From Pseudomonas sp. GOM6 (GTDB lineage: Bacteria; Pseudomonadota; Gammaproteobacteria; Pseudomonadales; Pseudomonadaceae), in the NCBI RefSeq assembly GCF_029537485.1, contig NZ_JARPUS010000006.1:62001-126000 (forward strand): a stretch of DNA of 64,000 bases. Direction: 5' to 3'. Positions 28,552 through 37,579 of this stretch are shown one piece after another. Below the pieces are notes generated by a model. It was given only the letters and a program-made list of their open reading frames with translations. It made no database searches and was not told the origin of the DNA. The translations under genes and the position numbers were made by a program. Every line of letters starts with the position of its first letter. Position 1 is the first letter of the stretch.

Positions 28552-28627
28552 GCCCAGGTAGCTCAGTCGGTAGAGCAGGGGATTGAAAATCCCCGTGTCG
28601 GCGGTTCGATTCCGTCCCTGGGCACCA
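28552..28627 (+). tRNA. tRNA-Phe (GAA)
   Basis: A 76-base cloverleaf: acceptor GCCCAGG pairing with CCTGGGC, D-arm GCTCAGTCGGTAGAGC, anticodon arm GGGGATTGAAAATCCCC with anticodon GAA, T-arm with GGTTCGATTCC, and encoded CCA end. Preceded by a strong promoter and followed by a terminator, so it is a single-gene unit. Confidence 0.97.
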
Positions 28628-28638
28628 CTAATACCGAG

Positions 28639-28670
28639 AACCCCGAGTGAAGCGATTCCTCGGGGTTTTT
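28639..28670 (+). terminator. Terminator after tRNA-Phe
   Basis: AACCCCGAG, 11-base loop, CTCGGGGTT followed by TTT. Confidence 0.88.
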
Positions 28671-28698
28671 CTTTGTCCGTCTTTCGTGCCATACGCAG

Positions 28699-28740
28699 CC
28701 TTTGTGTACGTGCGCGACACGCAACTGTCACGATGCGACA
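28699..28740 (-). promoter_or_regulatory. ArgR-like tandem operator upstream of the ABC transporter
   Basis: On the minus strand, two TGTCGC elements (plus-strand GCGACA at 28735-28740 and 28714-28719) are repeated with a period of exactly 21 bp. The Pseudomonas ArgR half-site is TGTCGC-N8-AA-N5 (21 bp) in direct repeat, and both copies keep the first A of the AA. The site lies 130 bp before the ATPase start. This suggests arginine-responsive control of the operon. Confidence 0.55.
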
Positions 28741-28869
28741 ACCAGCACCGACAGTGCCATGCACAGGCCGCCACCGGCTTGGCTCTGATGCTGGCGCTAT
28801 GCTAGGTTCACCGGCACGTCAGGAAGACCCCAGCCGCCGGAGCGCATCCGTATAAGAAGAGGAACCCCC

Positions 28870-29643
28870 ATGGCCGAGGCAACGCCCGCGCTGGAAATCC
28901 GCAACCTGCACAAACGCTACGGCGACCTCGAAGTGCTCAAGGGCATCTCGCTGACCGCCCGCGACGGCGACGTGATCTCCATCCTCGGCTCGTCCGGCTC
29001 CGGCAAGTCCACCTTCTTGCGCTGCATCAACCTGCTGGAGAACCCGCACCAGGGTCAGATCCTGGTCGCTGGCGAAGAGCTCAAGCTGAAAGCAGCAAAG
29101 AACGGCGAGCTGATCGCCGCCGACAACAAGCAGATCAATCGCCTGCGCAGCGAGATCGGCTTCGTTTTCCAGAATTTCAATCTGTGGCCGCACATGAGCG
29201 TGCTCGACAACATCATCGAGGCACCGCGCCGCGTGCTCGGCCAGAGCAAGGCCGAGGCCACCGAGGTGGCCGAGGCGCTGCTGGCCAAGGTCGGCATCGC
29301 CGACAAGCGCCACGTCTACCCCAACCAGCTTTCCGGCGGCCAGCAGCAGCGCGCCGCCATTGCCCGCACCCTGGCCATGCAACCCAAGGTGATCCTGTTC
29401 GACGAGCCGACTTCGGCCCTCGACCCGGAAATGGTACAGGAAGTGCTTAATGTGATCCGCGCGCTGGCCGAGGAAGGTCGCACCATGCTGCTGGTCACCC
29501 ACGAGATGAATTTCGCCCGTCAGGTCTCCAGCGAAGTAGTGTTCCTCCATCAGGGCCTGGTTGAAGAGCAGGGTCCGCCCGAACAGGTCTTCACCAACCC
29601 GCAATCGGCTCGCTGTAAACAATTCATGTCCAGCAATCACTGA
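28870..29643 (+). CDS. Polar amino-acid ABC transporter ATP-binding protein
   Basis: A 257-residue ATPase of the HisP/AotP type. Walker A is GSSGSGKSTFLRCIN, the Q-loop FVFQNFNLWPHM, the signature LSGGQQQRAAIARTLA, Walker B VILFDEPTSALDPEM and the H-loop LLVTHEMNFAR. The insertion LKLKAAKNGELIAADNKQIN is typical of histidine/arginine-class ATPases. It is the first gene of an ATPase-binding protein-permease-permease operon corresponding to PA5152-PA5155. The start is preceded by AAGAGGAACCCCC. Confidence 0.92.
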   Translation: MAEATPALEIRNLHKRYGDLEVLKGISLTARDGDVISILGSSGSGKSTFLRCINLLENPHQGQILVAGEELKLKAAKNGELIAADNKQINRLRSEIGFVFQNFNLWPHMSVLDNIIEAPRRVLGQSKAEATEVAEALLAKVGIADKRHVYPNQLSGGQQQRAAIARTLAMQPKVILFDEPTSALDPEMVQEVLNVIRALAEEGRTMLLVTHEMNFARQVSSEVVFLHQGLVEEQGPPEQVFTNPQSARCKQFMSSNH

Positions 29644-29661
29644 AAAACGGAGCAATCACGC

Positions 29662-30414
29662 ATGCACAACTATAAGAAGATCCTGCTGGCCGCGGCCGCT
29701 ACCCTGGCCTTCGGCGCCCAGGCGGTAGCCGCTGACAAACTGAAGATCGGCACCGAAGGCGCCTACCCGCCCTTCAACCTGATCGACGCCAGCGGTCAGG
29801 TCGGCGGCTTCGACGTCGAGATCGCCCAGGCCCTGTGCGCCAAGATGGGCGCCGAGTGCGAAGTGGTCACGTCCGACTGGGACGGCATCATCCCGGCCCT
29901 GAACGCCAAGAAATTCGACTTCCTGGCCGCCTCCATGTCGATCACCGAAGAGCGCAAGCAGGCCGTCGACTTCACCGATCCCTACTACACCAACAAACTG
30001 CAGTTCATCGCCCCGAAAAGCAGCGACCTGAAGGCCGACAAAGCCAGCCTGAAAGGCAAGGTGATCGGCGCCCAGCGCGCCACCATCGCCGGCACCTGGC
30101 TGGAAGACAACCTGGCCGACACCGTCGAGATCAAGCTTTACGACACCCAGGAAAACGCCTACCTCGACCTGTCCTCCGGCCGTCTGGACGGCGTACTGGC
30201 CGACAAGTTCGTCAACTGGGAATGGCTGAAGAGCGACGCCGGCAAGGACTTCGAGTTCAAGGGTGACCCGGTATTCGACAACGACAAGATCGCCATCGCC
30301 GTACGCAAGGGTGATCCGCTGCGCGAGAAGCTGAACACCGCCCTGAAAGGCATCGTCGAAGACGGCACCTACAAGAAGATCAACGACAAGTACTTCCCGT
30401 TCAGCATCTACTGA
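29662..30414 (+). CDS. Periplasmic amino-acid-binding protein of the ABC transporter
   Basis: A 250-residue SBP_bac_3 protein. The signal peptide is MHNYKKILLAAAATLAFGAQ with cleavage near AVAA. The mature part has the family signature IGTEGAYPPFNLIDASGQVG, then FDFLAASMSITEERKQAVDF (arginine/ornithine/histidine class) and GDPVFDNDKIAIAVRKGDPL. It binds a basic or polar amino acid in the periplasm for the two permeases downstream. An 18-bp gap follows the ATPase. The exact ligand is not decided by sequence; arginine or histidine is likely. Confidence 0.92.
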   Translation: MHNYKKILLAAAATLAFGAQAVAADKLKIGTEGAYPPFNLIDASGQVGGFDVEIAQALCAKMGAECEVVTSDWDGIIPALNAKKFDFLAASMSITEERKQAVDFTDPYYTNKLQFIAPKSSDLKADKASLKGKVIGAQRATIAGTWLEDNLADTVEIKLYDTQENAYLDLSSGRLDGVLADKFVNWEWLKSDAGKDFEFKGDPVFDNDKIAIAVRKGDPLREKLNTALKGIVEDGTYKKINDKYFPFSIY

Positions 30415-30426
30415 TGCAACCGGCTA

Positions 30427-30448
30427 GCGCCGCCCTCCTGGGCGGCGC
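30427..30448 (+). promoter_or_regulatory. Intercistronic hairpin between binding protein and permease
   Basis: GCGCCGCCC, loop TCCT, GGGCGGCGC: a perfect 9-bp GC stem 12 bp after the binding-protein stop, with no T-run. Such stems protect the upstream mRNA and make the binding protein more abundant than the permeases. Confidence 0.7.
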
Positions 30449-30472
30449 CAGTCCTTCTGCAGTAGCCCTCAG

Positions 30473-31165
30473 ATGACCCTAGACCTACACGGCTTCGGCC
30501 CCGCCCTCGCCGCCGGCACGCTGGTGACCATCCAGCTGGCCCTGTCCGCCCTGTGCCTCGGCCTGGTGCTCGGACTGCTCGGCGCCCTGGCCAAGACCTC
30601 TCCGTACAAGCCACTGCAATGGCTTGGCGGCACCTATTCCACCATCGTGCGCGGCGTACCCGAGCTGCTCTGGGTACTGCTGATCTATTTCGGCACCGTC
30701 CAGGGCCTGGCCGCGCTCGGTGAGTTCCTCGGCGTCGGCAGCCTGGAACTGAACCCCTTCGCCGCCGGCACCATCGCCCTCGGCCTGTGTTTCGGCGCCT
30801 ATGCGACCGAAGTATTTCGCGGCGCCATCCTGGCCATCCCCAAAGGCCACCGCGAAGCCGGCATGGCCCTCGGCATGTCCAAAGGCCGCATCCTCTGGAA
30901 GCTGATCCTGCCGCAGATGTGGCGCATCGCCCTGCCCGGCCTGGGTAACCTGTTCATGATTCTGATGAAGGACACCGCCCTGGTCTCGGTCATCGGCCTG
31001 GAAGAGATCATGCGCCGCTCGCAGATCGCCGTGACTGCCAGCAAGGAACCCTTCACCTTCTATCTAGCTGCCGCCTTCATCTATCTTGGCCTGACCGTTA
31101 TCGCCATGATCGGCATGCATTTGCTTGAGAAGCGCGCCAGCCGCGGCTTCGTCCGGAGCGCCTGA
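30473..31165 (+). CDS. Amino-acid ABC transporter permease (HisQ-type)
   Basis: A 230-residue inner-membrane permease with about five helices. It has TIQLALSALCLGLVLGLLGAL at the N-terminus, RGVPELLWVLLIYFG, and the EAA loop REAGMALGMSKGRILWKLIL that contacts the ATPase. The TGA overlaps the next permease ATG by one base (TGATG at 31163-31167), so the two are translated together as a heterodimer. Confidence 0.92.
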   Translation: MTLDLHGFGPALAAGTLVTIQLALSALCLGLVLGLLGALAKTSPYKPLQWLGGTYSTIVRGVPELLWVLLIYFGTVQGLAALGEFLGVGSLELNPFAAGTIALGLCFGAYATEVFRGAILAIPKGHREAGMALGMSKGRILWKLILPQMWRIALPGLGNLFMILMKDTALVSVIGLEEIMRRSQIAVTASKEPFTFYLAAAFIYLGLTVIAMIGMHLLEKRASRGFVRSA

Positions 31166-31854
31166 TGAACTGGGAAGTCATCTACAAGTACCTGCCCAAG
31201 CTGCTCGAAGGCGCTGCCCTGACGGTCGAGCTGGTGGCCGTCGCCGTCGTCGCCGGGCTGATCCTCGCCCTCCCCATGGGCATCGCCCGCGCTTCCAAAC
31301 ACTGGTATGTACGCGCCCTGCCCTACGGCTACATCTTCTTCTTCCGTGGCACTCCGCTGCTGGTGCAGCTGTTTTTGGTCTACTACGGACTGGCCCAGTT
31401 CGACGCCGTACGCCAAGGGCCGCTGTGGCCCTACCTGCGTGATCCGTACTGGTGCACCGTCATCACCATGACCATGCACACGGCAGCCTATATTGCCGAG
31501 ATCCTGCGCGGCGCCATCCAGGCCGTGCCGCCCGGCGAGGTCGAAGCCGCACGCGCGCTGGGCATGTCGCGCGCCCAGGCGATGATCTACATCATCCTGC
31601 CACGCGCGGCGCGCATCGGCCTGCCGGCCTACAGCAACGAAGTGATCCTGATGCTCAAGGCCAGCGCCCTGGCCAGCACCGTGACCCTGCTGGAACTGAC
31701 CGGCATGTCGCGCACCATCATCGCCCGCACCTACCTGCCGGTGGAGATCTTCTTCGCTGCTGGGGTGTTCTACTTGGTCATCGCCTTCGTGCTGGTACGC
31801 GCTTTCCGTCTGCTCGAGCGCAAGCTGCGGGTCGACGCCTGCCAGGGCCGCTAA
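31165..31854 (+). CDS. Amino-acid ABC transporter permease (HisM-type)
   Basis: A 229-residue second permease. It has LTVELVAVAVVAGLILALPM, then FFFRGTPLLVQLFLVYYGL, the EAA loop EVEAARALGMSRAQAMIYII, and a C-terminal helix with YLVIAFVLVRAFRLLERKL. Last gene of the transporter operon; a small inverted repeat CCCTCTC..GAGAGGG (31862-31880) follows the stop and may act as a weak terminator. Confidence 0.92.
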   Translation: MNWEVIYKYLPKLLEGAALTVELVAVAVVAGLILALPMGIARASKHWYVRALPYGYIFFFRGTPLLVQLFLVYYGLAQFDAVRQGPLWPYLRDPYWCTVITMTMHTAAYIAEILRGAIQAVPPGEVEAARALGMSRAQAMIYIILPRAARIGLPAYSNEVILMLKASALASTVTLLELTGMSRTIIARTYLPVEIFFAAGVFYLVIAFVLVRAFRLLERKLRVDACQGR

Positions 31855-31894
31855 TGAGATAGCCCTCTCTCCCGAGAGGGCGCGATCTACCGCC

Positions 31895-33100
31895 ATGATC
31901 CTCACCAACGCCACCCTGCTTGAGCGCTTCACGGCACTGGACGACTTCCTCATCGCCCATCAGCAACTGTGGCGCCCCAAGCCCTTCACACACCTGAGCC
32001 TGCCCTGGGAACAGAATCACCCCGAGCTGGCGCTTTGGCTACGCAGCCGCAGCCTGGAACAGGCCGAAGCCAGCCATAACCAACCGCACCTGCTCGATGC
32101 CCCCGCACCATTTCCCGCACTGGCCCGCGCCGCGCAGGCGCTGAGCGATGTCGGAGAGCTACCGAAGCAAGCACTGCCCTCGCCCAGCCCCCGCCTAAGC
32201 GTCGATGTACCGGGACGTAAGTGGCAGCAAATCGAAGCCTTCTCCAGTCACTTGAGCTTCGATCAGACCCCGCAGCACTGGCTGGACTGGTGCGCCGGCA
32301 AAGGCCATCTTGGCCGCCTTCTAGCCCACCGAGGCGGCACACTGACCTGCCTGGAATATGACCCAGCCCTGGTCGCCGCCGGGCAACGACTCAGCGCTCG
32401 CGCACAAATAGATGCCCAACACCTGCAGCAAGATGTGCTGGCCGACAATGCCATAGAAAGCCTCAGCGCAGAGCACACCCCGGTAGCCCTGCACGCCTGC
32501 GGCGACCTGCACGTACGCCTGCTGCAACTGGCCAGCGCCGCCGGCTGCCTGCAGCTTGCCGTTGCCCCCTGCTGCTACAACCGCGTAGCCGCAGCGGACT
32601 ACCAGCCCCTCTCCCAACCCGCCAGGCAATCCACACTGCACTTGTCCCGAGACGACCTGGGCCTGCCACTCAGTGAAACCGTCACCGCCGGCCGCCGCCA
32701 ACGCCTGCAACGCGACCAGTCGATGGCCCGCCGCCTCGCCTTCGACCTGCTGCAACGAGAGCAGCGCGGCAGTGACGACTACCTGCCCACACCCTCCCTG
32801 CCAGTCAGCTGGCTGAACAAGGACTTCGCCAGCTACTGCCACGACCTGGTTCAACTCAAGGGTTTCGCCATAAATGGCAAGCCGGATTGGTCCGATCTGG
32901 AGCAGCGCGGCTGGCAGCGCCTCGCCGAGGTACGCAACCTCGAACTGCTGCGCAACCTGTTCCGCCGCCCCTTGGAGCTCTGGCTGCTACTCGACCGCGC
33001 CCTGTACCTACAAGAACAGGGCTACGAAACGCGTCTTGGCACCTTCTGCCCCCACAGCCTGACTCCACGCAACCTGCTGATGCTAGCTGAACGCCCCTGA
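31895..33100 (+). CDS. SAM-dependent methyltransferase (Methyltransf_32-like)
   Basis: A 401-residue cytoplasmic protein. The SAM-binding motif I is WLDWCAGKGHLGRLL (near 130-145), with the acidic residue in LTCLEYDP. Later come the family features LHACGDLHVRLLQLA and VAPCCYNR, the PCCY-type motif of proteins related to the C-terminal domain of GSTCD, which may modify RNA. Substrate unknown. It lies 40 bp after the permease, beyond a small inverted repeat. In the 291 bp after it, up to tRNA-Thr, I see only a DnaA-box-like 9-mer and the tRNA promoter. Confidence 0.82.
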   Translation: MILTNATLLERFTALDDFLIAHQQLWRPKPFTHLSLPWEQNHPELALWLRSRSLEQAEASHNQPHLLDAPAPFPALARAAQALSDVGELPKQALPSPSPRLSVDVPGRKWQQIEAFSSHLSFDQTPQHWLDWCAGKGHLGRLLAHRGGTLTCLEYDPALVAAGQRLSARAQIDAQHLQQDVLADNAIESLSAEHTPVALHACGDLHVRLLQLASAAGCLQLAVAPCCYNRVAAADYQPLSQPARQSTLHLSRDDLGLPLSETVTAGRRQRLQRDQSMARRLAFDLLQREQRGSDDYLPTPSLPVSWLNKDFASYCHDLVQLKGFAINGKPDWSDLEQRGWQRLAEVRNLELLRNLFRRPLELWLLLDRALYLQEQGYETRLGTFCPHSLTPRNLLMLAERP

Positions 33101-33353
33101 CACTCGCCCACAGAAACTGTGGATAACTCTGTGCGCAAAGTCTGCACAAGCGGCTGCAGCGCCTATACCAGCTGGCACCTAGCCGACTGCGCGCTTTCTA
33201 ACCAGAAATAAAATAGCCATAGAAAACAGATTCTTAGGAAAAACAGCGAGATCCTACACAGAAATCAACCTGCGACCGGGAAAGTGGCTCTAGATTGTGC
33301 ATAAACATTGGCCTACTAATACCCAAGCGCCGTGTCTTCTGCTCCGCTATGGG

Positions 33354-33381
33354 TTTACTCTGCCCGTCCAATGGTTATAAT
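33354..33381 (+). promoter_or_regulatory. Promoter of tRNA-Thr
   Basis: TTTACT (33354-33359), 16-bp spacer, perfect TATAAT (33376-33381), then GC-rich TGCGCGCC before the tRNA. Confidence 0.8.
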
Positions 33382-33391
33382 GCGCGCCTTC

Positions 33392-33467
<76 letters not shown>

Positions 33468-33470
33468 TAC

Positions 33471-33503
33471 AAAAGCCCGCGACGTGTTCGCGGGCTTTTT
33501 TTT
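33471..33503 (+). terminator. Terminator after tRNA-Thr
   Basis: AAAAGCCCGCGA, loop CGTGT, TCGCGGGCTTTT and further T residues. Confidence 0.92.
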
Positions 33504-33731
33504 ACTAGCAAAATTCTTGCCTACCTACCAATGCTGGGCCCTAACCGAACGACCAATTGACTACATAAGCCATGCAAGTTACTACTTCTTGGTTTTCTGC
33601 TGCATAGTCAGTCTTTCCAAAGAATTTTACGAAATCGTTTTCCAGCCAATGCAGCATTCGCATGATGCCCTTCTCCTCCCATTAGCAAGCCTGCCAGTGT
33701 GCTTGGAAAATTTAGTGCGGCGCTGGCACGA

Positions 33732-34733
33732 ATGCAGCGCAAATTGGATGGATCCAATGGAGACAATGGCTTGAACCGCTCTTCCTTTTCATCGGCACAG
33801 GCCACAAACTCAGCCGAACACGTCGCCATCCTGCTGTCGACCTACAACGGTGCCAGCTTTCTGGCCCGCCAGCTCGACTCGCTCCTGGCTCAGAGCCATC
33901 AAGACTGGACTATCTACGCATCAGACGACGGCTCCAGCGACTCCACTCTCGATATCCTTGAAAATTATCGCCAACGTTTAGGCAGTGAACGCCTAGTGAT
34001 TCTTCCTGGGCCGCAGCAAGGCTTCGCCAAGAACTTTATGAGTCTTCTGCGTAGAGACTCAATTCGAGCACCCTACTTCGCTTTTTGCGACCAAGATGAT
34101 CTTTGGCACCCTGAGCGCCTAGAAGTAGGCCTTCGACAACTGCGCGCTCTGCCACCGAACATCCCTGCTCTTTCTTGCTCGCGCACCCAGCTTATCGACG
34201 AGCACGACCGGCCCATTGGCCTCTCCCCCCTGTTCAAGAAGCCGCCATGCTTTGAAAACGCGCTGGTACAGAGCATCGCCGGCGGCAATACCATGCTGTT
34301 CAACCAAGCTACCCGCCTGCTGCTAAGCCAGACACCACCTGACACCCACATCGTGTCCCACGACTGGTGGACCTACATACTGGTAACGGGCTGTGGCGGC
34401 CATGTTTTCTACACATCCACCCCAACCATCAGTTACCGCCAACACGGCAAAAATATAGTGGGGGCGAACTCCAGCCCGCGAGACCGTCTGATTCGGGTGG
34501 GAAAAATGTTCAAAGGCACCTTTCGCGCCTGGACAGACGACAACCTGCGGGCACTCTCTTTCTTTAAAAGTCAGCTATCCCCCCCAAACCAAGCAACGCT
34601 CGGCTTGTTCGAGCAGGGCCGACAGGCTTCCCTGATCCGCAGGCTCAAGCTCATTCATCGCTCGGCCGTTCATCGTCAAACGCTTCCGGGCACAATAGGC
34701 CTGATCGCAGCAGCAGTACTTCATAGGATATGA
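33732..34733 (+). CDS. Family 2 glycosyltransferase, probably a rhamnosyltransferase
   Basis: A GT-A fold transferase acting on a lipid-linked glycan at the cytoplasmic face. HVAILLSTYNGASFLARQLD binds the nucleotide, YASDDGSSD and CDQDDLWHPERL carry the DxD-type metal site, and SHDWWTYILVTG is the acceptor-side motif. The C-terminal YRQHGKNIVGA is frequent in rhamnosyltransferases next to rml genes. The start is uncertain: ATG at 33732 (333 residues), GTG at 33699, or TTG at 33771 with GGAGA upstream; the catalytic domain is complete in all. It ends 4 bp before rmlB. The AT-rich 33504-33731 stretch has no credible gene. Confidence 0.85.
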   Translation: MQRKLDGSNGDNGLNRSSFSSAQATNSAEHVAILLSTYNGASFLARQLDSLLAQSHQDWTIYASDDGSSDSTLDILENYRQRLGSERLVILPGPQQGFAKNFMSLLRRDSIRAPYFAFCDQDDLWHPERLEVGLRQLRALPPNIPALSCSRTQLIDEHDRPIGLSPLFKKPPCFENALVQSIAGGNTMLFNQATRLLLSQTPPDTHIVSHDWWTYILVTGCGGHVFYTSTPTISYRQHGKNIVGANSSPRDRLIRVGKMFKGTFRAWTDDNLRALSFFKSQLSPPNQATLGLFEQGRQASLIRRLKLIHRSAVHRQTLPGTIGLIAAAVLHRI

Positions 34734-34737
34734 ACTC

Positions 34738-35796
34738 ATGACCATTCTCGTCACAGGCAGCGCCGGCTTTATCGGCGCCAACTTCGTTCTAGACTGGCTT
34801 GCACAGAACGATGAAACCGTCGTAAGCCTCGATAAACTGACCTATGCCGGCAATCGCCAGAACCTGGCTAGCCTGGAAAAAGATCCGCGCCACCACTTCG
34901 TACAGGGCGACATCGGCGATGCCGAATTGGTAGCCGACCTTCTACGCCAACATCACCCTCGCGCCATCCTGAACTTCGCAGCGGAATCTCATGTAGATCG
35001 CTCCATCCACGGGCCGGAAGACTTTATCCAAACCAATATTGTCGGCACGTTCCGCCTGCTGGAGGCCGTACGCGCCTATTGGAGCTCGCTGGGAGAAGCG
35101 GACAAAACTCTCTTCCGCTTCCTGCACGTATCAACAGACGAGGTCTACGGGTCGCTTGAGCCCACGGACCCTGCGTTCCGGGAAGACAACAAGTACGAGC
35201 CCAACAGTCCGTACTCGGCTTCCAAGGCCGCTTCCGACCACTTGGTACGCGCCTACCATCACACCTATGGGCTGCCGGTGCTAACCACCAACTGCTCCAA
35301 CAATTACGGCCCGTACCATTTCCCGGAAAAGCTGATCCCACTGGTTATCCACAACGCGTTGGCGGGCAAAGACCTGCCTATCTATGGTGATGGCCAACAA
35401 ATCCGCGACTGGCTGTATGTGAAAGACCACTGCACCGCCATTCGCCGAGTACTGGAAGCAGGGCAGTTGGGGGAAACCTACAACGTCGGCGGCTGGAACG
35501 AAAAAGCCAACATCGACGTGGTGCATACGCTCTGCGACATCCTCGACCAAGAAAAACCTCGAGACGACGGCAAGAGCTATCGCGACCAGATCACCTTCGT
35601 GCGCGACCGCCCAGGTCACGACCGCCGCTACGCCATCGACGCAACTCGCCTTGAGCGTGAATTGGGCTGGAGGCCGGCGGAGACCTTTGAAACGGGCATC
35701 CGCAAAACCGTGCGCTGGTATCTGGACAACCAAACCTGGGTAGAGAACGTCACCAGCGGCGCCTACCGCGACTGGGTCGGTCAGCAGTACTCATGA
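34738..35796 (+). CDS. rmlB: RmlB, dTDP-glucose 4,6-dehydratase
   Basis: A 352-residue extended SDR enzyme, second step of dTDP-L-rhamnose synthesis. NAD-binding TGSAGFIGANFVLDWL, AESHVDRSIHGPEDFIQTN, HVSTDEVYGSLEP and YSASKAASDHLVRAY (the YxxxK motif) are present, as is NCSNNYGPYHFPEKLIPL. The pathway is encoded contiguously as rmlB-D-A-C, the P. aeruginosa order. ATGA overlap with rmlD at 35793-35796. Composition is still close to the chromosome average. Confidence 0.97.
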   Translation: MTILVTGSAGFIGANFVLDWLAQNDETVVSLDKLTYAGNRQNLASLEKDPRHHFVQGDIGDAELVADLLRQHHPRAILNFAAESHVDRSIHGPEDFIQTNIVGTFRLLEAVRAYWSSLGEADKTLFRFLHVSTDEVYGSLEPTDPAFREDNKYEPNSPYSASKAASDHLVRAYHHTYGLPVLTTNCSNNYGPYHFPEKLIPLVIHNALAGKDLPIYGDGQQIRDWLYVKDHCTAIRRVLEAGQLGETYNVGGWNEKANIDVVHTLCDILDQEKPRDDGKSYRDQITFVRDRPGHDRRYAIDATRLERELGWRPAETFETGIRKTVRWYLDNQTWVENVTSGAYRDWVGQQYS

Positions 35797-36701
35797 ACAA
35801 GATTCTCCTTCTCGGCGCTAATGGCCAAGTCGGCTGGGAGTTACAGCGAGCACTTGCACCGCTGGGAGCTCTAGTAACTTGTGACCGCCAACGCGCTGAT
35901 CTGGGCGACCTGGAAAGCCTTACCCGATTAGTCGATGACGAACGGCCCAACATCATCGTCAATGCCGGTGCCTACACCGCCGTGGACAAAGCTGAAAGTG
36001 ACATTGCCAACGCCCGCCGCATCAACGCAGAAGCCGTTGATGCCTTGGCTAGCGCCGCCTTTGCAACCAACGCTTGGCTGGTACATTACTCCACCGACTA
36101 TGTGTTTAACGGCGCCGGGGACCAGCCTTTTAAGGAAGACGACGCCACTGACCCGCTAAGCATCTACGGCCAAACCAAACTGGAAGGAGAGCAGGCTATC
36201 CGCAAGAGCGGCTGCCACCATCTGATTTTTCGGACCAGCTGGGTTTACGCCACACGCGGCAGCAACTTCGCCAAGACCATGCTTCGCCTGGCCAAAGAGC
36301 GAGACGAGCTGCGGGTCATCGCCGACCAGATAGGTGCCCCCACGAGCGCCGAATTGATTGCTGATGTAACCGCATTAGCCTTGGGCAAATTGATTGACAG
36401 CTCGACTCTCCGAGAGCGCTGCTCGGGCACCTATCACCTAGTTGCAGGCGGTGAAACCAGCTGGCATCAATATGCCCAGTTCGTAATCGCCGAAGCCATG
36501 CGCCTAGAGGCAAAGCTGAGTACCACTCCCGAGCGCGTCGCGCCCATCCCCACCAGCGAATATCCAACACCCGCCAGGCGGCCAGCCAACTCCCGCCTTG
36601 CAAATGAAAAACTACAGCAGACTTTTGGGCTCGTACTGCCCTCATGGCAGCACCATGTACAACGCATGATCAAAGAACTTGTCGAATTAGGAACCGTATG
36701 A
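35793..36701 (+). CDS. rmlD: RmlD, dTDP-4-dehydrorhamnose reductase
   Basis: A 302-residue SDR reductase, last step of dTDP-L-rhamnose synthesis. [18 protein letters not shown] binds [19 protein letters not shown] and [14 protein letters not shown] are family signatures, and [10 protein letters not shown] is the YxxxK motif. Overlaps rmlB upstream and rmlA downstream by ATGA. Full length. Confidence 0.96.
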   Translation: MNKILLLGANGQVGWELQRALAPLGALVTCDRQRADLGDLESLTRLVDDERPNIIVNAGAYTAVDKAESDIANARRINAEAVDALASAAFATNAWLVHYSTDYVFNGAGDQPFKEDDATDPLSIYGQTKLEGEQAIRKSGCHHLIFRTSWVYATRGSNFAKTMLRLAKERDELRVIADQIGAPTSAELIADVTALALGKLIDSSTLRERCSGTYHLVAGGETSWHQYAQFVIAEAMRLEAKLSTTPERVAPIPTSEYPTPARRPANSRLANEKLQQTFGLVLPSWQHHVQRMIKELVELGTV

Positions 36702-37579
36702 AACGCAAAGGAATCATTCTCGCCGGCGGCTCCGGCACTCGCCTGCACCCCGCAACCCTGGCAATCTCCAAGCAGCTGCTGCCGGTCTACGACAAACCCA
36801 TGATCTATTACCCGCTGAGCACCCTGATGCTCGCGGGCATTCGCGACATTCTGATCATCTCGACTCCGCAAGACACGCCACGTTTCGAGCAACTTCTCAG
36901 CGATGGCAGCCAATGGGGCCTGAACCTTCAGTACGCCGTGCAGCCATCGCCAGATGGCCTAGCCCAAGCATTTATCATCGGTAAAGACTTCATCGGCGAC
37001 TCGCCATCAGCCCTAGTACTCGGCGACAACATCTTCTACGGCCATGACTTCCATCACCTGTTAGCCAATGCCGCAGCTCGGGAAGATGGCGCCAGCGTAT
37101 TCGCCTACCACGTGCATGATCCTGAGCGGTACGGCGTAGCAGATTTTGACAACAACGGGAAAGTGCTTTCCCTAGAAGAAAAGCCACAGCAACCAAAATC
37201 AAACTATGCAGTTACAGGCCTCTACTTCTACGACAATCAAGTAGTGGAGCTAGCCAAAGATCTCAAGCCGTCTCCGCGTGGAGAACTCGAAATCACCGAT
37301 CTCAATCGCCTGTATCTTGAGCAAGGCCGACTCAGCGTGGAAATCATGGGCCGAGGCTACGCATGGCTAGACACCGGCACACATGAATCACTGCTGGAAG
37401 CTGGACAATTTATTGCCACCCTGGAGAACCGCCAGGGCCTGAAAGTGGCTTGCCCAGAGGAAATCGCTTATCGCCAGCAGTGGATCACCGCTGAGCAACT
37501 AGTAAATCTCGCTGAGCCACTGGCCAAGAATGGCTACGGTCAATATCTCAAGCGCTTGCTCAACGAGACTATTTACTAA
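36698..37579 (+). CDS. rmlA: RmlA, glucose-1-phosphate thymidylyltransferase
   Basis: A 293-residue enzyme making dTDP-glucose from dTTP and glucose-1-phosphate, feedback-inhibited by dTDP-rhamnose. [20 protein letters not shown] is the nucleotidyltransferase loop, with [32 protein letters not shown] (metal Asp) and [20 protein letters not shown]. The start at 36698 ([11 protein letters not shown]) overlaps the rmlD stop; a longer frame upstream is not conserved. Confidence 0.97.
   Translation: MKRKGIILAGGSGTRLHPATLAISKQLLPVYDKPMIYYPLSTLMLAGIRDILIISTPQDTPRFEQLLSDGSQWGLNLQYAVQPSPDGLAQAFIIGKDFIGDSPSALVLGDNIFYGHDFHHLLANAAAREDGASVFAYHVHDPERYGVADFDNNGKVLSLEEKPQQPKSNYAVTGLYFYDNQVVELAKDLKPSPRGELEITDLNRLYLEQGRLSVEIMGRGYAWLDTGTHESLLEAGQFIATLENRQGLKVACPEEIAYRQQWITAEQLVNLAEPLAKNGYGQYLKRLLNETIY

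Noticed and set aside
33118..33126. Perfect DnaA-box-like 9-mer (TGTGGATAA)
   Set aside because: Only one box, no cluster, no AT-rich unwinding region and no dnaA/parA neighbours, so not an origin.
33484..33774. Plus-strand frame of 96 codons after tRNA-Thr
   Set aside because: Begins inside the tRNA terminator, has no ribosome site or recognisable motif, and overlaps the glycosyltransferase start.
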